Shown here in pieces: positions 21,791 through 32,192 of a DNA stretch of 48,663 bases. This stretch comes from Nostocoides jenkinsii Ben 74 (GTDB taxonomy: Bacteria > Actinomycetota > Actinomycetes > Actinomycetales > Dermatophilaceae): contig NZ_HF571038.1 of NCBI RefSeq assembly GCF_001046875.1, positions 2,527,749 through 2,576,411 of the forward strand. The letters are read 5' to 3'. The notes below the pieces were generated by a model. The model was not told where the DNA came from. It did no database searches and saw nothing but the letters and a program-made list of their open reading frames with translations. Each line of letters begins with the position of its first letter. Position 1 is the stretch's first letter. The position numbers and the translations under genes are program-made.

Positions 21791-23499
21791 ACTTCGTCAT
21801 CCCCACCATCCCCGACGCCACGCGCGCGCAGCACGCCAGCAAGGGCTGGCCCCTGGCGCTCGCCGGCTCGGTGCTGCTCCTTGTTTCCGGCCTGCTCTCG
21901 TGGAGCTACGACCCGAGCATCCTTGGCGACATCTCGATCGCCTTCTGGCCGGCCACCTTCCAGCTCTTCGCCATGATCCTCGGCGTCATCGGCATCGTGT
22001 TGGCGCTGATGCACCAAGGTCCGCTGAGCAAGCTCGGCAACTGGTTCGATGCCGCCCTCGGCCTGCGCGCCCTGGGGACCGCCAGCCTGCTGGTCATCTT
22101 GTTCGGGCTCTTTGCCATCTCCTACCAGGCCGGCGGTCTGATCAATATCAACCCCGGCGGCTGGGTCGCCCTGCTCGGTGCGATTCTGCTTCTCGTGGGT
22201 GGCCGCTTCGTGCCGCAGCGAACCCTGCACAGTTTCGCGAAGGCAAAGGCCAACTCGACGCTGGAAATCGTCGTGATCGTGGTCCTGATGGCTCTCGTGC
22301 TCTTCGGCCTGGCCTATGTGCTCGGTCAGGATGACCCGTGGGTGTTCGTCGGCTTCCTGATCATGGCCGGCGGCGCCGCGATGGCATTGGCGCGAGCCGG
22401 GTTCTTCACCTGGCTGAGCCACATATCGCAGCGGCACCGTCATGTGTTGACGCTCGCGGCCTTCGCGGTGGCCTTCTTGTTCCCGTTCACGCAGGACGGG
22501 TCCGACGCCAATATGTCGATCGCCACGCAGGTGCTGATCTTCGCCGCGACCGCCATCGGCCTCAACATCGTCGTCGGCTTGGCCGGTCTGCTCGACCTCG
22601 GCTATATCGCCTTCCTCGGCTCCGGCGCCTATGTCGCGGCCATGATGTCGAATGCGGCCTCGGCGACCATCGGCTGGAAGCCGCCGTTCGTGGTCGTCAT
22701 GCTCATCGGCGCCTGCGTCGCGGCCACGCTCGGTCTCATCATCGGGTCCCCGACCCTGCGGGTCTCCGGTGACTACCTGGCCATCGTGACGCTTGCTTTC
22801 GGAGAGATCTTCCGGTTGTCGATGTTCAACCTCGACGGCAACAACGGCCCGGACCTGACCAACGGCCCCAACGGCATCCCCGGCATCCCCGACCTGAATC
22901 TGTTCGGCTTCGACTTCGGCAAGCCGCACGAGATCGCCGGCTTCACCCTGGGCCGCTTCAGCAACTACTACTTCGTGCTGCTCCTGCTGATCGGGTTCAT
23001 CATCTTGGTGTTCACCCGGCTCAACAACAGCCGCATCGGTCGTGGTTGGGTCGCCATCCGAGAGGACGAGCGGGCCGCCGAGGCGATGGGTGTTAACACC
23101 TTCGCGCTGAAGCTGCTCGGCTTCGCGGTCGGTGCCTTCCTGGCCGGCCTCGCCGGCACGATCAAGGCGCACCAGGACACCGCGTCCTCGCCGGATCAGT
23201 ACATCTTCCTCGAGTCCGCCTTCCTCCTATCCGCCGTCGTTCTCGGTGGTATGGGGACCGTCGCGGGCGTCTTGGTCGGCGCCACGATCCTGAAGTTGCT
23301 CCCCGAGAAGCTGCGGTTCTTCTCCGAGTACCGCCTCCTCCTCTTTGGTCTGCTCCTCGTCGTCATGATGCGCGTGCGTCCGGAAGGCCTCATCGCCAGC
23401 AAGCGCCGTCAGCTCGAGTTCCACGAGGATGACGAGGCGTTAGCGAGCGAAATCCAACAAGATCATCTCGTCGAGAAGGCCGCGGAGGCAGCACGATGA
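21787..23499 (+). CDS. livM: branched-chain amino acid ABC transporter permease LivM with a long N-terminal membrane extension
   Basis: The LivM core starts near residue 218 and shows ATAIGLNIVVGLAGLLDLGY, LRVSGDYLAIVTLAFGEIFR and the C-terminal EAA-like loop VVLGGMGTVAGVLVGA. It pairs with LivH to form the channel. The protein has 570 residues, against about 320-360 for typical LivM. The extra N-terminal part holds about six further hydrophobic segments (near residues 18-36, 48-70, 92-110, 118-134, 157-176 and 183-200) and has no domain I can name. Extended LivM proteins occur in other actinobacteria, so this is probably lineage-specific rather than a fusion error. It overlaps livH and livG by 4 bases each. 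Confidence 0.92.
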   Translation: MNFVIPTIPDATRAQHASKGWPLALAGSVLLLVSGLLSWSYDPSILGDISIAFWPATFQLFAMILGVIGIVLALMHQGPLSKLGNWFDAALGLRALGTASLLVILFGLFAISYQAGGLININPGGWVALLGAILLLVGGRFVPQRTLHSFAKAKANSTLEIVVIVVLMALVLFGLAYVLGQDDPWVFVGFLIMAGGAAMALARAGFFTWLSHISQRHRHVLTLAAFAVAFLFPFTQDGSDANMSIATQVLIFAATAIGLNIVVGLAGLLDLGYIAFLGSGAYVAAMMSNAASATIGWKPPFVVVMLIGACVAATLGLIIGSPTLRVSGDYLAIVTLAFGEIFRLSMFNLDGNNGPDLTNGPNGIPGIPDLNLFGFDFGKPHEIAGFTLGRFSNYYFVLLLLIGFIILVFTRLNNSRIGRGWVAIREDERAAEAMGVNTFALKLLGFAVGAFLAGLAGTIKAHQDTASSPDQYIFLESAFLLSAVVLGGMGTVAGVLVGATILKLLPEKLRFFSEYRLLLFGLLLVVMMRVRPEGLIASKRRQLEFHEDDEALASEIQQDHLVEKAAEAAR

Positions 23500-24332
23500 C
23501 CGTCATCGAGACCGACGTCCAGGACGGGCGGCCCCGCCCGCAGCGGGGCGCCAAGGTGCTTGACGCTGAGAAGGTCGTCATGCGCTTCGGTGGCCTCGTG
23601 GCCGTCAACAATGTCGACTTCGACGTCCACGAGGGCGAAATCGTCGGCCTGATCGGCCCGAACGGTGCCGGCAAGACGACCTTCTTCAACTGTCTCACCG
23701 GCATGTACAAGCCGACCTCCGGCACCGTCCGGTTCTACGGGGAGGTTTTGCCGCCCAAACCGCGGGCGGTCGTGAAGGCCGGCATGGCCCGGACGTTCCA
23801 GAACATCCGGCTCTTCGGCAACATGACGGCGCTCGAGAACGTCATGGTCGGCCGCTACTGCCGCACCACCTCGGGCGCGATCACCTCGGTCCTGCACGGC
23901 CCGAAGTACCGCCGCGAGGAAGCCGAGTCCCGCGCTCGCGCCGCCGAACTGCTGGACTTCGTCGGGCTCGGCAAGTCCGCCGAGCTGCTCGCACGCAATA
24001 TGCCGTATGGCGATCAGCGTCGCCTGGAGATCGCGCGGGCGCTCGCGACGGACCCCAAGCTCATCCTCCTGGACGAGCCCACGGCCGGCATGAACCCGCA
24101 GGAAACCCAGCAGGCCATGGACCTGATCTTCAAGATCCGAGACATGGGGCTGGCCGTCGTGGTCATCGAGCACGACATGCGCTTCATCTTCCAGCTCTGC
24201 GACCGCGTGCTCTGTCTCGTGCGCGGCGAGGCCCTCATCTGGGGCACGCCGGGTGAAGTGCAATCCGATCCCCGAGTCATCGAGGCCTACATCGGGGGTA
24301 GCGAACTGGAAGACGACGAGGACGACGCATGA
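23496..24332 (+). CDS. livG: branched-chain amino acid ABC transporter ATP-binding protein LivG
   Basis: A 278-residue ABC ATPase. Walker A is GPNGAGKTTFFN and the LivG-type insertion follows AGMARTFQNIRLFGNMTALEN. The signature helix is YGDQRRLEIARAL rather than LSGGQ, as usual in LivG, and Walker B is LILLDEPTAGMNP with the switch His in VIEHDM. About 28 residues precede the conserved start, with an acidic C-terminus. Start and stop both overlap neighbours (ATGA). Confidence 0.94.
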   Translation: MTVIETDVQDGRPRPQRGAKVLDAEKVVMRFGGLVAVNNVDFDVHEGEIVGLIGPNGAGKTTFFNCLTGMYKPTSGTVRFYGEVLPPKPRAVVKAGMARTFQNIRLFGNMTALENVMVGRYCRTTSGAITSVLHGPKYRREEAESRARAAELLDFVGLGKSAELLARNMPYGDQRRLEIARALATDPKLILLDEPTAGMNPQETQQAMDLIFKIRDMGLAVVVIEHDMRFIFQLCDRVLCLVRGEALIWGTPGEVQSDPRVIEAYIGGSELEDDEDDA

Positions 24333-25042
24333 GCGACATGCTGGAGGTCAAGGACCTCGAAGTCAGCTACGGCAAGATCAAGGCCGTCAAGGGCATCTCC
24401 TTCACGGTCGGGCAGGGCGAGGTCGTCTCGTTGATCGGCACGAATGGGGCGGGCAAGACGACGACGCTGCGCACCATCTCGGGCCTGCTGCGCCCCACAA
24501 AGGGGTCGATCACCTTCAAGGGCCAGCGGATCGACCAGACCCCGGCCCACGAGATCGTGACGCTCGGTCTGGCCCACTCCCCCGAGGGACGACGGATCTT
24601 CCCGCAAATGACGGTCGAGGAGAACCTGCTCCTCGGTGCGTTCACGCGCAGTGACGGCGAGATCGGCAAGGACCTGCAGGCGGCATACGACCTCTTCCCG
24701 ATCCTCGGGGAGCGCTCGAAGCAGCCCGCGGGCACCTTCTCCGGTGGCGAGCAGCAAATGCTGGCCATGGGCCGCGCCATGATGAGCCGCCCGCAGTTGC
24801 TGATGCTCGACGAACCCTCAATGGGTCTGTCGCCGCTGATGATGAAGCGGATCATGTCGACCATCAAGACGCTTCAGGAGCAGGGCACCACCATCCTGCT
24901 GGTGGAGCAGAACGCGCAGGCCGCGCTACGGCTGGCCAACCACGGCTACGTCCTGGAGGTCGGCAAGATCGTCCTGACGGGCACGGGCCGCGAGTTGCTC
25001 ACCTCCGACGAGGTCCGCAAGGCATACCTCGGCGAGGACTGA
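24329..25042 (+). CDS. livF: branched-chain amino acid ABC transporter ATP-binding protein LivF
   Basis: A 237-residue ABC ATPase and partner of LivG. It contains LEVKDLEVSYGKIKAVKGIS, Walker A GTNGAGKTTTLR, the LivF-typical LAHSPEGRRIFPQMTVEENL, the signature FSGGEQQMLAMGRAM and Walker B LLMLDEPSMGLSP. Last gene of the operon; a long hairpin terminator starts 18 bases after the stop. Confidence 0.95.
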   Translation: MSDMLEVKDLEVSYGKIKAVKGISFTVGQGEVVSLIGTNGAGKTTTLRTISGLLRPTKGSITFKGQRIDQTPAHEIVTLGLAHSPEGRRIFPQMTVEENLLLGAFTRSDGEIGKDLQAAYDLFPILGERSKQPAGTFSGGEQQMLAMGRAMMSRPQLLMLDEPSMGLSPLMMKRIMSTIKTLQEQGTTILLVEQNAQAALRLANHGYVLEVGKIVLTGTGRELLTSDEVRKAYLGED

Positions 25043-25059
25043 CACCGGCCACCCAAGCC

Positions 25060-25111
25060 AATAAGGTCAGACGTTTGGTCACCCGGAAGTGACCGAACGT
25101 CTGACCTTATT
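25060..25111. terminator. bidirectional terminator between livF and the TSP3-repeat gene
   Basis: Arms 25060-25082 and 25089-25111 form a 23-bp stem with a single U-G wobble and the loop CCGGAA. The core reads GGTCAGACG against CGTCTGACC. It lies between two converging genes and is less G/C-rich than its surroundings. No T tract follows on either strand beyond CTTATT. Confidence 0.8.
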
Positions 25112-25125
25112 GCGTTGCTCCTGGC

Positions 25126-26247
25126 CTACGTGACCACGAGCGCCCCGGTGCGCGGGAGCAGGCGGGGGGCAAACCCCCATACGGCCGTCCACGTGATCCG
25201 GGGAGCCACCACGGTGATCGTCCGGCTGGAGTTAGCGGGGACCGGAACCGAGCGCGTGCCGAAAACGAGTGTCATCGCCTTGGCTTCGCGGTTGACGATC
25301 TTGACCCGATCCTTGGCCGGCGAGGTCACCGAGACGTTACCGACACGTGGGCACGGGGTGGCCGTGAAGGTCTTGCTCCAGGCGGTGGTCTCTGCTGCGA
25401 GGGTGTAGCCAAAAGCCGCCACAGCACTGACGCTGACGCTCCCGGACGCAGTAACTGTTCCGGGACTCGTTGCCACCCCGTTGACGGCATAGTCGACCCC
25501 GACTGCGGACGGGATGACCACGCCATCGTTGGCGGTGCCGCACTTGTCCGCGAAGGTCGGCGCCGGAACTGCGACAGGCTCCGGGCAGCCGTTGTTGGCC
25601 ATCGTGCCCGGCTCATAAACGCAGTGGTCACTCGCATCGTCGACGCCATCGCTGTCCGAGTCGGCAGGGCTCGCCGGGCAGCCATAGTTGGCGGGATCGC
25701 CATACGTCCACGGGCAGACATCGTCGTTGTCGAAGACCCCGTCGCCGTCACTGTCCGGCCACGGACACCCGCCATTCTCCAATGGACCCCAGTCAGCGGG
25801 GCACGCGTCGGAGGGGTCGCTCAGCCCGTCGCCGTCGGTGTCTGGGTCCGGCCAATAAGGACAGCCATTGTTGGTGTACTCCCCGGGATCCGAGGGGCAC
25901 TGATCGAGATCATCCGTGACGCCATCACCATCGCTATCAGGGATGGGGCACCCGTTGTAGTCGGCACTACCCCAGTCATAGGGGCACTGGTCGACATCGT
26001 CGGCGAAGCCGTCCCCGTCGCTGTCTGGAGCCGGGCAACCGTCATATGCCGCGGTCCCCGCCTCCGTTGGGCACGCATCCTGGTCGTCGGGTATCCCGTC
26101 GTCATCCTGGTCGCCTTCGGCGAGTGACGGTGTCGAGGAGAAAGTGAGGGGCGTGACGGCGGCGGCGGGAGCGGGATACGCCAGAAGGAGGGAGCAGGCG
26201 CTGAGGAGGGCTAGGGCAATCCCTCGGTAAGGCGAGATCCGACGCAT
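25126..26247 (-). CDS. secreted protein with six thrombospondin type 3-like calcium-binding repeats
   Basis: A cleavable signal peptide (RGIALALLSACSLLLAYPAPA) is followed by six repeats of about 28-32 residues, each with an Asp-rich loop (DSDGDGVTDDLDQCP type) and two Cys ending in GCP. The pattern predicts Ca2+ binding and one disulfide per repeat. A C-terminal domain of about 125 residues follows, with two Cys. It has no family I recognise but looks beta-rich, with VSVTSPAKDRVKIVNREAKA resembling an immunoglobulin-like strand pattern. The last residues are LPRTGALVVT: an LPxTG-like string without the hydrophobic helix and basic tail needed for sortase. The start at 26247 fits an AGGG site 6 bases upstream; in-frame ATGs at 26253 and 26271 fit less well. 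The function is unknown; an extracellular adhesive or structural role is a guess. Confidence 0.8.
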   Translation of the reverse strand: MRRISPYRGIALALLSACSLLLAYPAPAAAVTPLTFSSTPSLAEGDQDDDGIPDDQDACPTEAGTAAYDGCPAPDSDGDGFADDVDQCPYDWGSADYNGCPIPDSDGDGVTDDLDQCPSDPGEYTNNGCPYWPDPDTDGDGLSDPSDACPADWGPLENGGCPWPDSDGDGVFDNDDVCPWTYGDPANYGCPASPADSDSDGVDDASDHCVYEPGTMANNGCPEPVAVPAPTFADKCGTANDGVVIPSAVGVDYAVNGVATSPGTVTASGSVSVSAVAAFGYTLAAETTAWSKTFTATPCPRVGNVSVTSPAKDRVKIVNREAKAMTLVFGTRSVPVPANSSRTITVVAPRITWTAVWGFAPRLLPRTGALVVT

Positions 26248-26440
26248 GGACATCCCTGCTTTCCCGGCCATAACGGGGTTGGCCCCGATGCCGCACCTCA
26301 GTGACCGTTGGCCAATGCTAGGACACCCCACGAAGTTCTCCGCTCGTACCTCACTTCGACACTTCGCGGGGACCCCATCCACATACTTTCGTGACACTGC
26401 CTAGCGGCCGAGCGCCTCGCTCCGTAAGGCCTCGACGAAC

Positions 26441-27148
26441 TCAGGCGCCGCGGGCCGCCGGGCTGTATGCCGCGAGGAAGACCCCGATCAGGTGCACCGT
26501 GAACGCGGCCACCGTCAGGGCGTGGAAGACCTCGTGGAACCCGAACCAGCGCGGGAGCGGGTTGGGGCGCTTGATCCCGTAGACGATGCCGCCAAGGGTA
26601 TAAAGCACTCCCCCGACGATCACCAGCGTCAACACCGCCGCCCCGCCGCGAACCGCAAAGTCGGGCAGGTAGAACACGGCGGTCCACCCCAGGGCGATAT
26701 ATGCCGGGGTGTACAGCCAGCGCGGCGCCCCGACCCAGAAGACTCGGAACGCCACGCCCAGCAGTGCTCCAGACCAGACGATTGCGAGCAAGACCTTGGC
26801 CTGTTCGTGGGGCAGCAGGAGCACCGCGAACGGCGTGTAGCTGCCGGCGATGATCAAGAAGATGTTCGAGTGGTCGATGCGCTTTAAGAGCTTCTCGCGT
26901 GCTGGCGACCAGTGGCCCCGGTGATAGAGCGCACTGGTGCCGAACAGGATGGCCGCGGTGGCGGCGAAGACCGCGCACGCGACTCGTCCGCGACCAGCAG
27001 GCGCGAGGGCGACGAGCACGATGCCCGCGACCACCGTTAGCGGGAAGGCCACCAGGTGCAGCCAGCCGCGCAGTTTCGGCTTGAGCTGCTGCACGAATTG
27101 CGCCGCCGACTCGGCAAGCGTCTCCGTCAGGGGTTCGCGGGCACCCAT
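26441..27148 (-). CDS. trhA: hemolysin III / PAQR-family membrane protein
   Basis: A seven-helix protein of the hemolysin III-adiponectin receptor superfamily. The family's zinc and hydrolase-like residues are visible: SALYHRGHW with the first His/Ser set near residue 75, and FHEVFHALTVAAFTVH near residue 205. Bacterial members affect membrane lipid fluidity; the name hemolysin is historical. The ATG at 27148 gives 235 residues. Alternatives at 27154 (TTG) and 27160 (ATG) are in frame, but 27160 abuts the -10 hexamer. A palindromic operator covers the promoter. The 193 bases between this gene and the TSP3 gene show no recognisable feature. Confidence 0.85.
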   Translation of the reverse strand: MGAREPLTETLAESAAQFVQQLKPKLRGWLHLVAFPLTVVAGIVLVALAPAGRGRVACAVFAATAAILFGTSALYHRGHWSPAREKLLKRIDHSNIFLIIAGSYTPFAVLLLPHEQAKVLLAIVWSGALLGVAFRVFWVGAPRWLYTPAYIALGWTAVFYLPDFAVRGGAAVLTLVIVGGVLYTLGGIVYGIKRPNPLPRWFGFHEVFHALTVAAFTVHLIGVFLAAYSPAARGA

Positions 27149-27159
27149 AGTCAACACCA

Positions 27160-27181
27160 TAACCTACGGACCCGTAGGTTA
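27160..27181. promoter_or_regulatory. 22-bp palindromic operator over the trhA -10 region
   Basis: TAACCTACGG and CCGTAGGTTA are perfect 10-bp arms separated by AC. On the minus strand the inner part of the right arm includes TAGGTT (27166-27161), a TANNNT -10 candidate. A repressor bound here would therefore block trhA. The size and symmetry suit a TetR-family dimer (inference). No TetR gene is adjacent. Confidence 0.6.
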
Positions 27182-27224
27182 CTGACCAGTTCGGGATGGT
27201 CGACGAGCCGCACGCGATGGATGG

Positions 27225-27331
27225 ACGGGGTTTGTCGGTACCCCCTCGGGGCGAGAGATTCGTCGCTCACTCGCTCGTTCCTCACTCGGCTCGCTCCTCG
27301 ATCGCCCCTCAGGGGCAACGTCAAACCCCGT
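27225..27331. repeat. 107-bp element with terminal and internal inverted repeats
   Basis: ACGGGGTTTG (27225-27234) and CAAACCCCGT (27322-27331) are perfect 10-bp ends. Inside, CCCCTCGGGGCGA near 27242 and TCGCCCCTCAGGGG near 27303 are nearly complementary. The middle is a CTCACTCG/CTCGCTC-rich stretch. It lies between the trhA promoter and uvrA. It could be a small non-autonomous repeat or a structured leader of uvrA. Confidence 0.5.
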
Positions 27332-27405
27332 CTCCGTTGGGCGTGCGGGTCTGGCGAGCTGCGCGAAAACCGGGGCTGTCGGTGGGTCCGCATACGATGG
27401 CGGGC

Positions 27406-30435
<3,030 letters not shown>

Positions 30436-30465
30436 GCCGACAAGGCCGGATGAGAGTGAGTTGCC

Positions 30466-31149
30466 ATGAGCACGTATGACGGTGTCGTCACCCCGGGTGG
30501 GCCCAGCCAGGCTCGCGAACTCGGGGAGGTGACGATCCGAAAGATGTCGGTGTCCGCGATGCACAACAACGTTTATTTGCTGAGCCATCGCGACGGGCCA
30601 CAGGTGTTGATCGACGCAGCCGACGATGCACCGCGCGTGCTGGAGTTCATCGCTGAGGGCGGCGGCGGGCGGCACGGCATACGACTCGATGCCCTGATCA
30701 CCACACATCAGCACTGGGACCATGTTCGGGCCCTAGCCGACGTCGCGGCTGCGACGGGCGCGGGGACGTATGCCGGCGAGGACGACGCCGACGCGCTCCC
30801 GGTTGCCCCGGATGTTCGGCTGCAGCAGGGCGACTGGATTGCGGTGGGACCGCTGAGCCTGGACGTCGTCTATCTGCGCGGGCATACACCAGGTTCGGTG
30901 GCTCTCGCCTACACCGACCCCGCGGACGACAACCGAGTGCACCTCTTCACGGGCGATGCGCTCTTTCCCGGAGGTGTCGGCAACACCAAGATGCCGGGTC
31001 AGGATTTCGACTCGTTGTATGCCGATGTCACCAAGCGCATCTTCGACGTCTACGACGACCGGACGATCGTCTATCCCGGCCACGGCGCGGACACGATTCT
31101 GGGCGTGGAGCGACCCCACCTCGCCGAGTGGCGGGCACGGGGATGGTGA
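30466..31149 (+). CDS. MBL-fold metallo-hydrolase
   Basis: A 227-residue metallo-beta-lactamase-fold protein with the metal-binding motif THQHWDH (near residue 80), the second His in YLRGHTPGSVAL, the Asp in LFTGDALFPGG and the last His in YPGHGADT. This is the glyoxalase II-like pattern with two metal sites, so a hydrolase of a thioester or related compound is likely; the substrate is unknown. It follows uvrA by 30 bases. A similar MBL gene beside uvrA is frequent in actinobacteria, but no joint function is established. Confidence 0.88.
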   Translation: MSTYDGVVTPGGPSQARELGEVTIRKMSVSAMHNNVYLLSHRDGPQVLIDAADDAPRVLEFIAEGGGGRHGIRLDALITTHQHWDHVRALADVAAATGAGTYAGEDDADALPVAPDVRLQQGDWIAVGPLSLDVVYLRGHTPGSVALAYTDPADDNRVHLFTGDALFPGGVGNTKMPGQDFDSLYADVTKRIFDVYDDRTIVYPGHGADTILGVERPHLAEWRARGW

Positions 31150-31235
31150 CACGCCACTAGCCTGCGGCGTCCGAGGGGATGAGCACGGTGCGGACACGAC
31201 CATGGGCAGGTAGCGACGTCATCCGCCCGAGCGGC

Positions 31236-31516
31236 GTGAGCGAGGCTGTAACCGTCCGTAGCACGGGTGATACTCATCACCTGAGGAGCGTCCCTGTTCG
31301 TGATCTGCGCAACAAGAGTGCTGCTCTGCTGAAGCGCGTGCAGCAGAGCGAGCGAGTCGTGGTCACCAAGGATGGTGACCCCGTGGCGAGGTGGTCCCTT
31401 TGCGTCGTGCGCGCCTGCACCGAGACCAGCTGCTTCAGCGGTGGGCGAGCCGGCCCAGGATCGACGCTGAGCAGTTCAAGAAGGACGTCGACGACATGCT
31501 GGACTGGTCGTTGTGA
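31236..31516 (+). pseudogene. VapB/Phd-type antitoxin, frameshifted
   Basis: The start of a Phd/YefM-like antitoxin is clear: VPVRDLRNKSAALLKRVQQ, then VVVTKDGDPVAR. After AGG at 31389-31391 the frame is lost. One extra base there would restore an antitoxin tail in the third frame (VPLRRARLHRDQLLQRWASR, then an acidic end finishing DDMLDWSL). That tail's TGA (31514-31516) overlaps the toxin GTG, the normal TA operon layout. The start is uncertain (GTG 31236, ATG 31179). Either the gene is dead or there is a one-base sequence error. Confidence 0.7.
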
Positions 31517-31952
31517 CAGCGCCCGACGGATCAGGGCTGCTCGACACGAACATGGTCATCAACCTCTCCCATGTCGATCCTGACGATCTGCCCGAGGTGC
31601 CGGTGATCTGCGCCATCACCTTGGCTGAGCTGTCCTTCGGTCCACTCGTCACGGCAAAACCGACCGAACGGGCGCATCGACAGCAGGTGCTCCAACTGAC
31701 GGAGGCGTCTTTCGACCCCCTCCCCTTCGACGCCGGGGCGGCTCGTTCATTTGGCGCGGTGGCTGCATCGCTGCGCGCCTCAGGCCGCAAGCCTTCTGCC
31801 CGGGGATACGACGCATTGATCGCGGCCGTGGCCATCTCGCAAGGCATGCCGCTCCACACGGCAAACCCTGACGACTTCGCCCACATCGAGGGGGGCTGGA
31901 TCTCCGACCCGTTCGGCGCAGCCATCCCGAAACCACCGTGGACCAGCCGTGA
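31513..31952 (+). pseudogene. VapC-type PIN-domain toxin, frameshifted near its C-terminus
   Basis: PIN-domain ribonuclease. LLDTNMVINL carries the first Asp, AITLAELSFG the Glu, and GYDALIAAVAIS the third acidic residue; TANPDDFAHIEG is the usual C-terminal motif. At a run of six G (31890-31895) the present frame departs into a non-homologous tail that runs to 32196. With one more or two fewer G the frame reads LDLRPVRRSHPE and stops at 31950-31952, giving about 146 residues, the normal VapC length. The catalytic residues lie before the shift, so a toxin with a strange tail could still be made. Confidence 0.7.
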
Positions 31953-31986
31953 CCCGCGGCTAGTGATCCGCGCAGGTCGGGTGGAG

Positions 31987-32050
31987 TTTGGGTGGCTTTC
32001 CGGCGCTATACATGGCAAACCCACAGCCAGAAAGCCTCCCAAAGCGCCGG
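31987..32050. repeat. two overlapping inverted repeats (mutually exclusive hairpins)
   Basis: Helix A pairs 31987-32000 (TTTGGGTGGCTTTC) with 32030-32043 (GAAAGCCTCCCAAA), with one mismatch. Helix B pairs 32000-32007 (CCGGCGCT) with 32043-32050 (AGCGCCGG), perfectly. Their order makes them nested in a pseudoknot-like way, but with no linker they cannot both form. The element lies between the VapC remnant and the broken secreted-protein gene. Confidence 0.5.
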
Positions 32051-32134
32051 GTTCTGGGACTGGGTGGGAATCCGATACTCCGCAGGGCGGTTTGGTCGAG
32101 TGTCAAGATACGCCCGGTAGCTGCAATCCTGAAA

Positions 32135-32150
32135 CGTGCAAAGTTGCACG
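32135..32150. promoter_or_regulatory. operator-like palindrome upstream of the secreted-protein pseudogene
   Basis: CGTGCAA and TTGCACG are perfect 7-bp arms separated by AG, 43 bases before the ATG at 32193. It may be a binding site for a dimeric regulator. No promoter hexamers could be assigned with confidence. Confidence 0.35.
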
Positions 32151-32192
32151 GCAAATATGGTCAGAAGGGTTGCAGGGCAGTGGGTTTTCGAA

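Noticed and set aside
21088-23172. An open frame of 694 codons on the minus strand opposite livH/livM
   Set aside because: Composition is Glu/Asp/Gln/His-rich without structure, and it mirrors transmembrane codons on the plus strand. The plus-strand genes are certain.
25126-25160. Functional sortase signal LPRTG
   Set aside because: Only ALVVT follows; the hydrophobic helix and basic tail needed for sorting are missing.
26254-26440. Possible c-di-GMP or c-di-AMP riboswitch before the TSP3-repeat gene
   Set aside because: The leader has GGGAAAGCAGGG near the start, but none of the conserved blocks of the GEMM or ydaO classes could be found.
27182-27405. LexA (SOS) box upstream of uvrA
   Set aside because: No GAAC-N4-GTTC type palindrome is present here, nor between uvrB and trmH, nor before uvrC.
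31987-32050. H-type pseudoknot
   Set aside because: The two helices have the right order, but both required connecting loops are of zero length and a 14-bp stem cannot be crossed; they can only form as alternatives.
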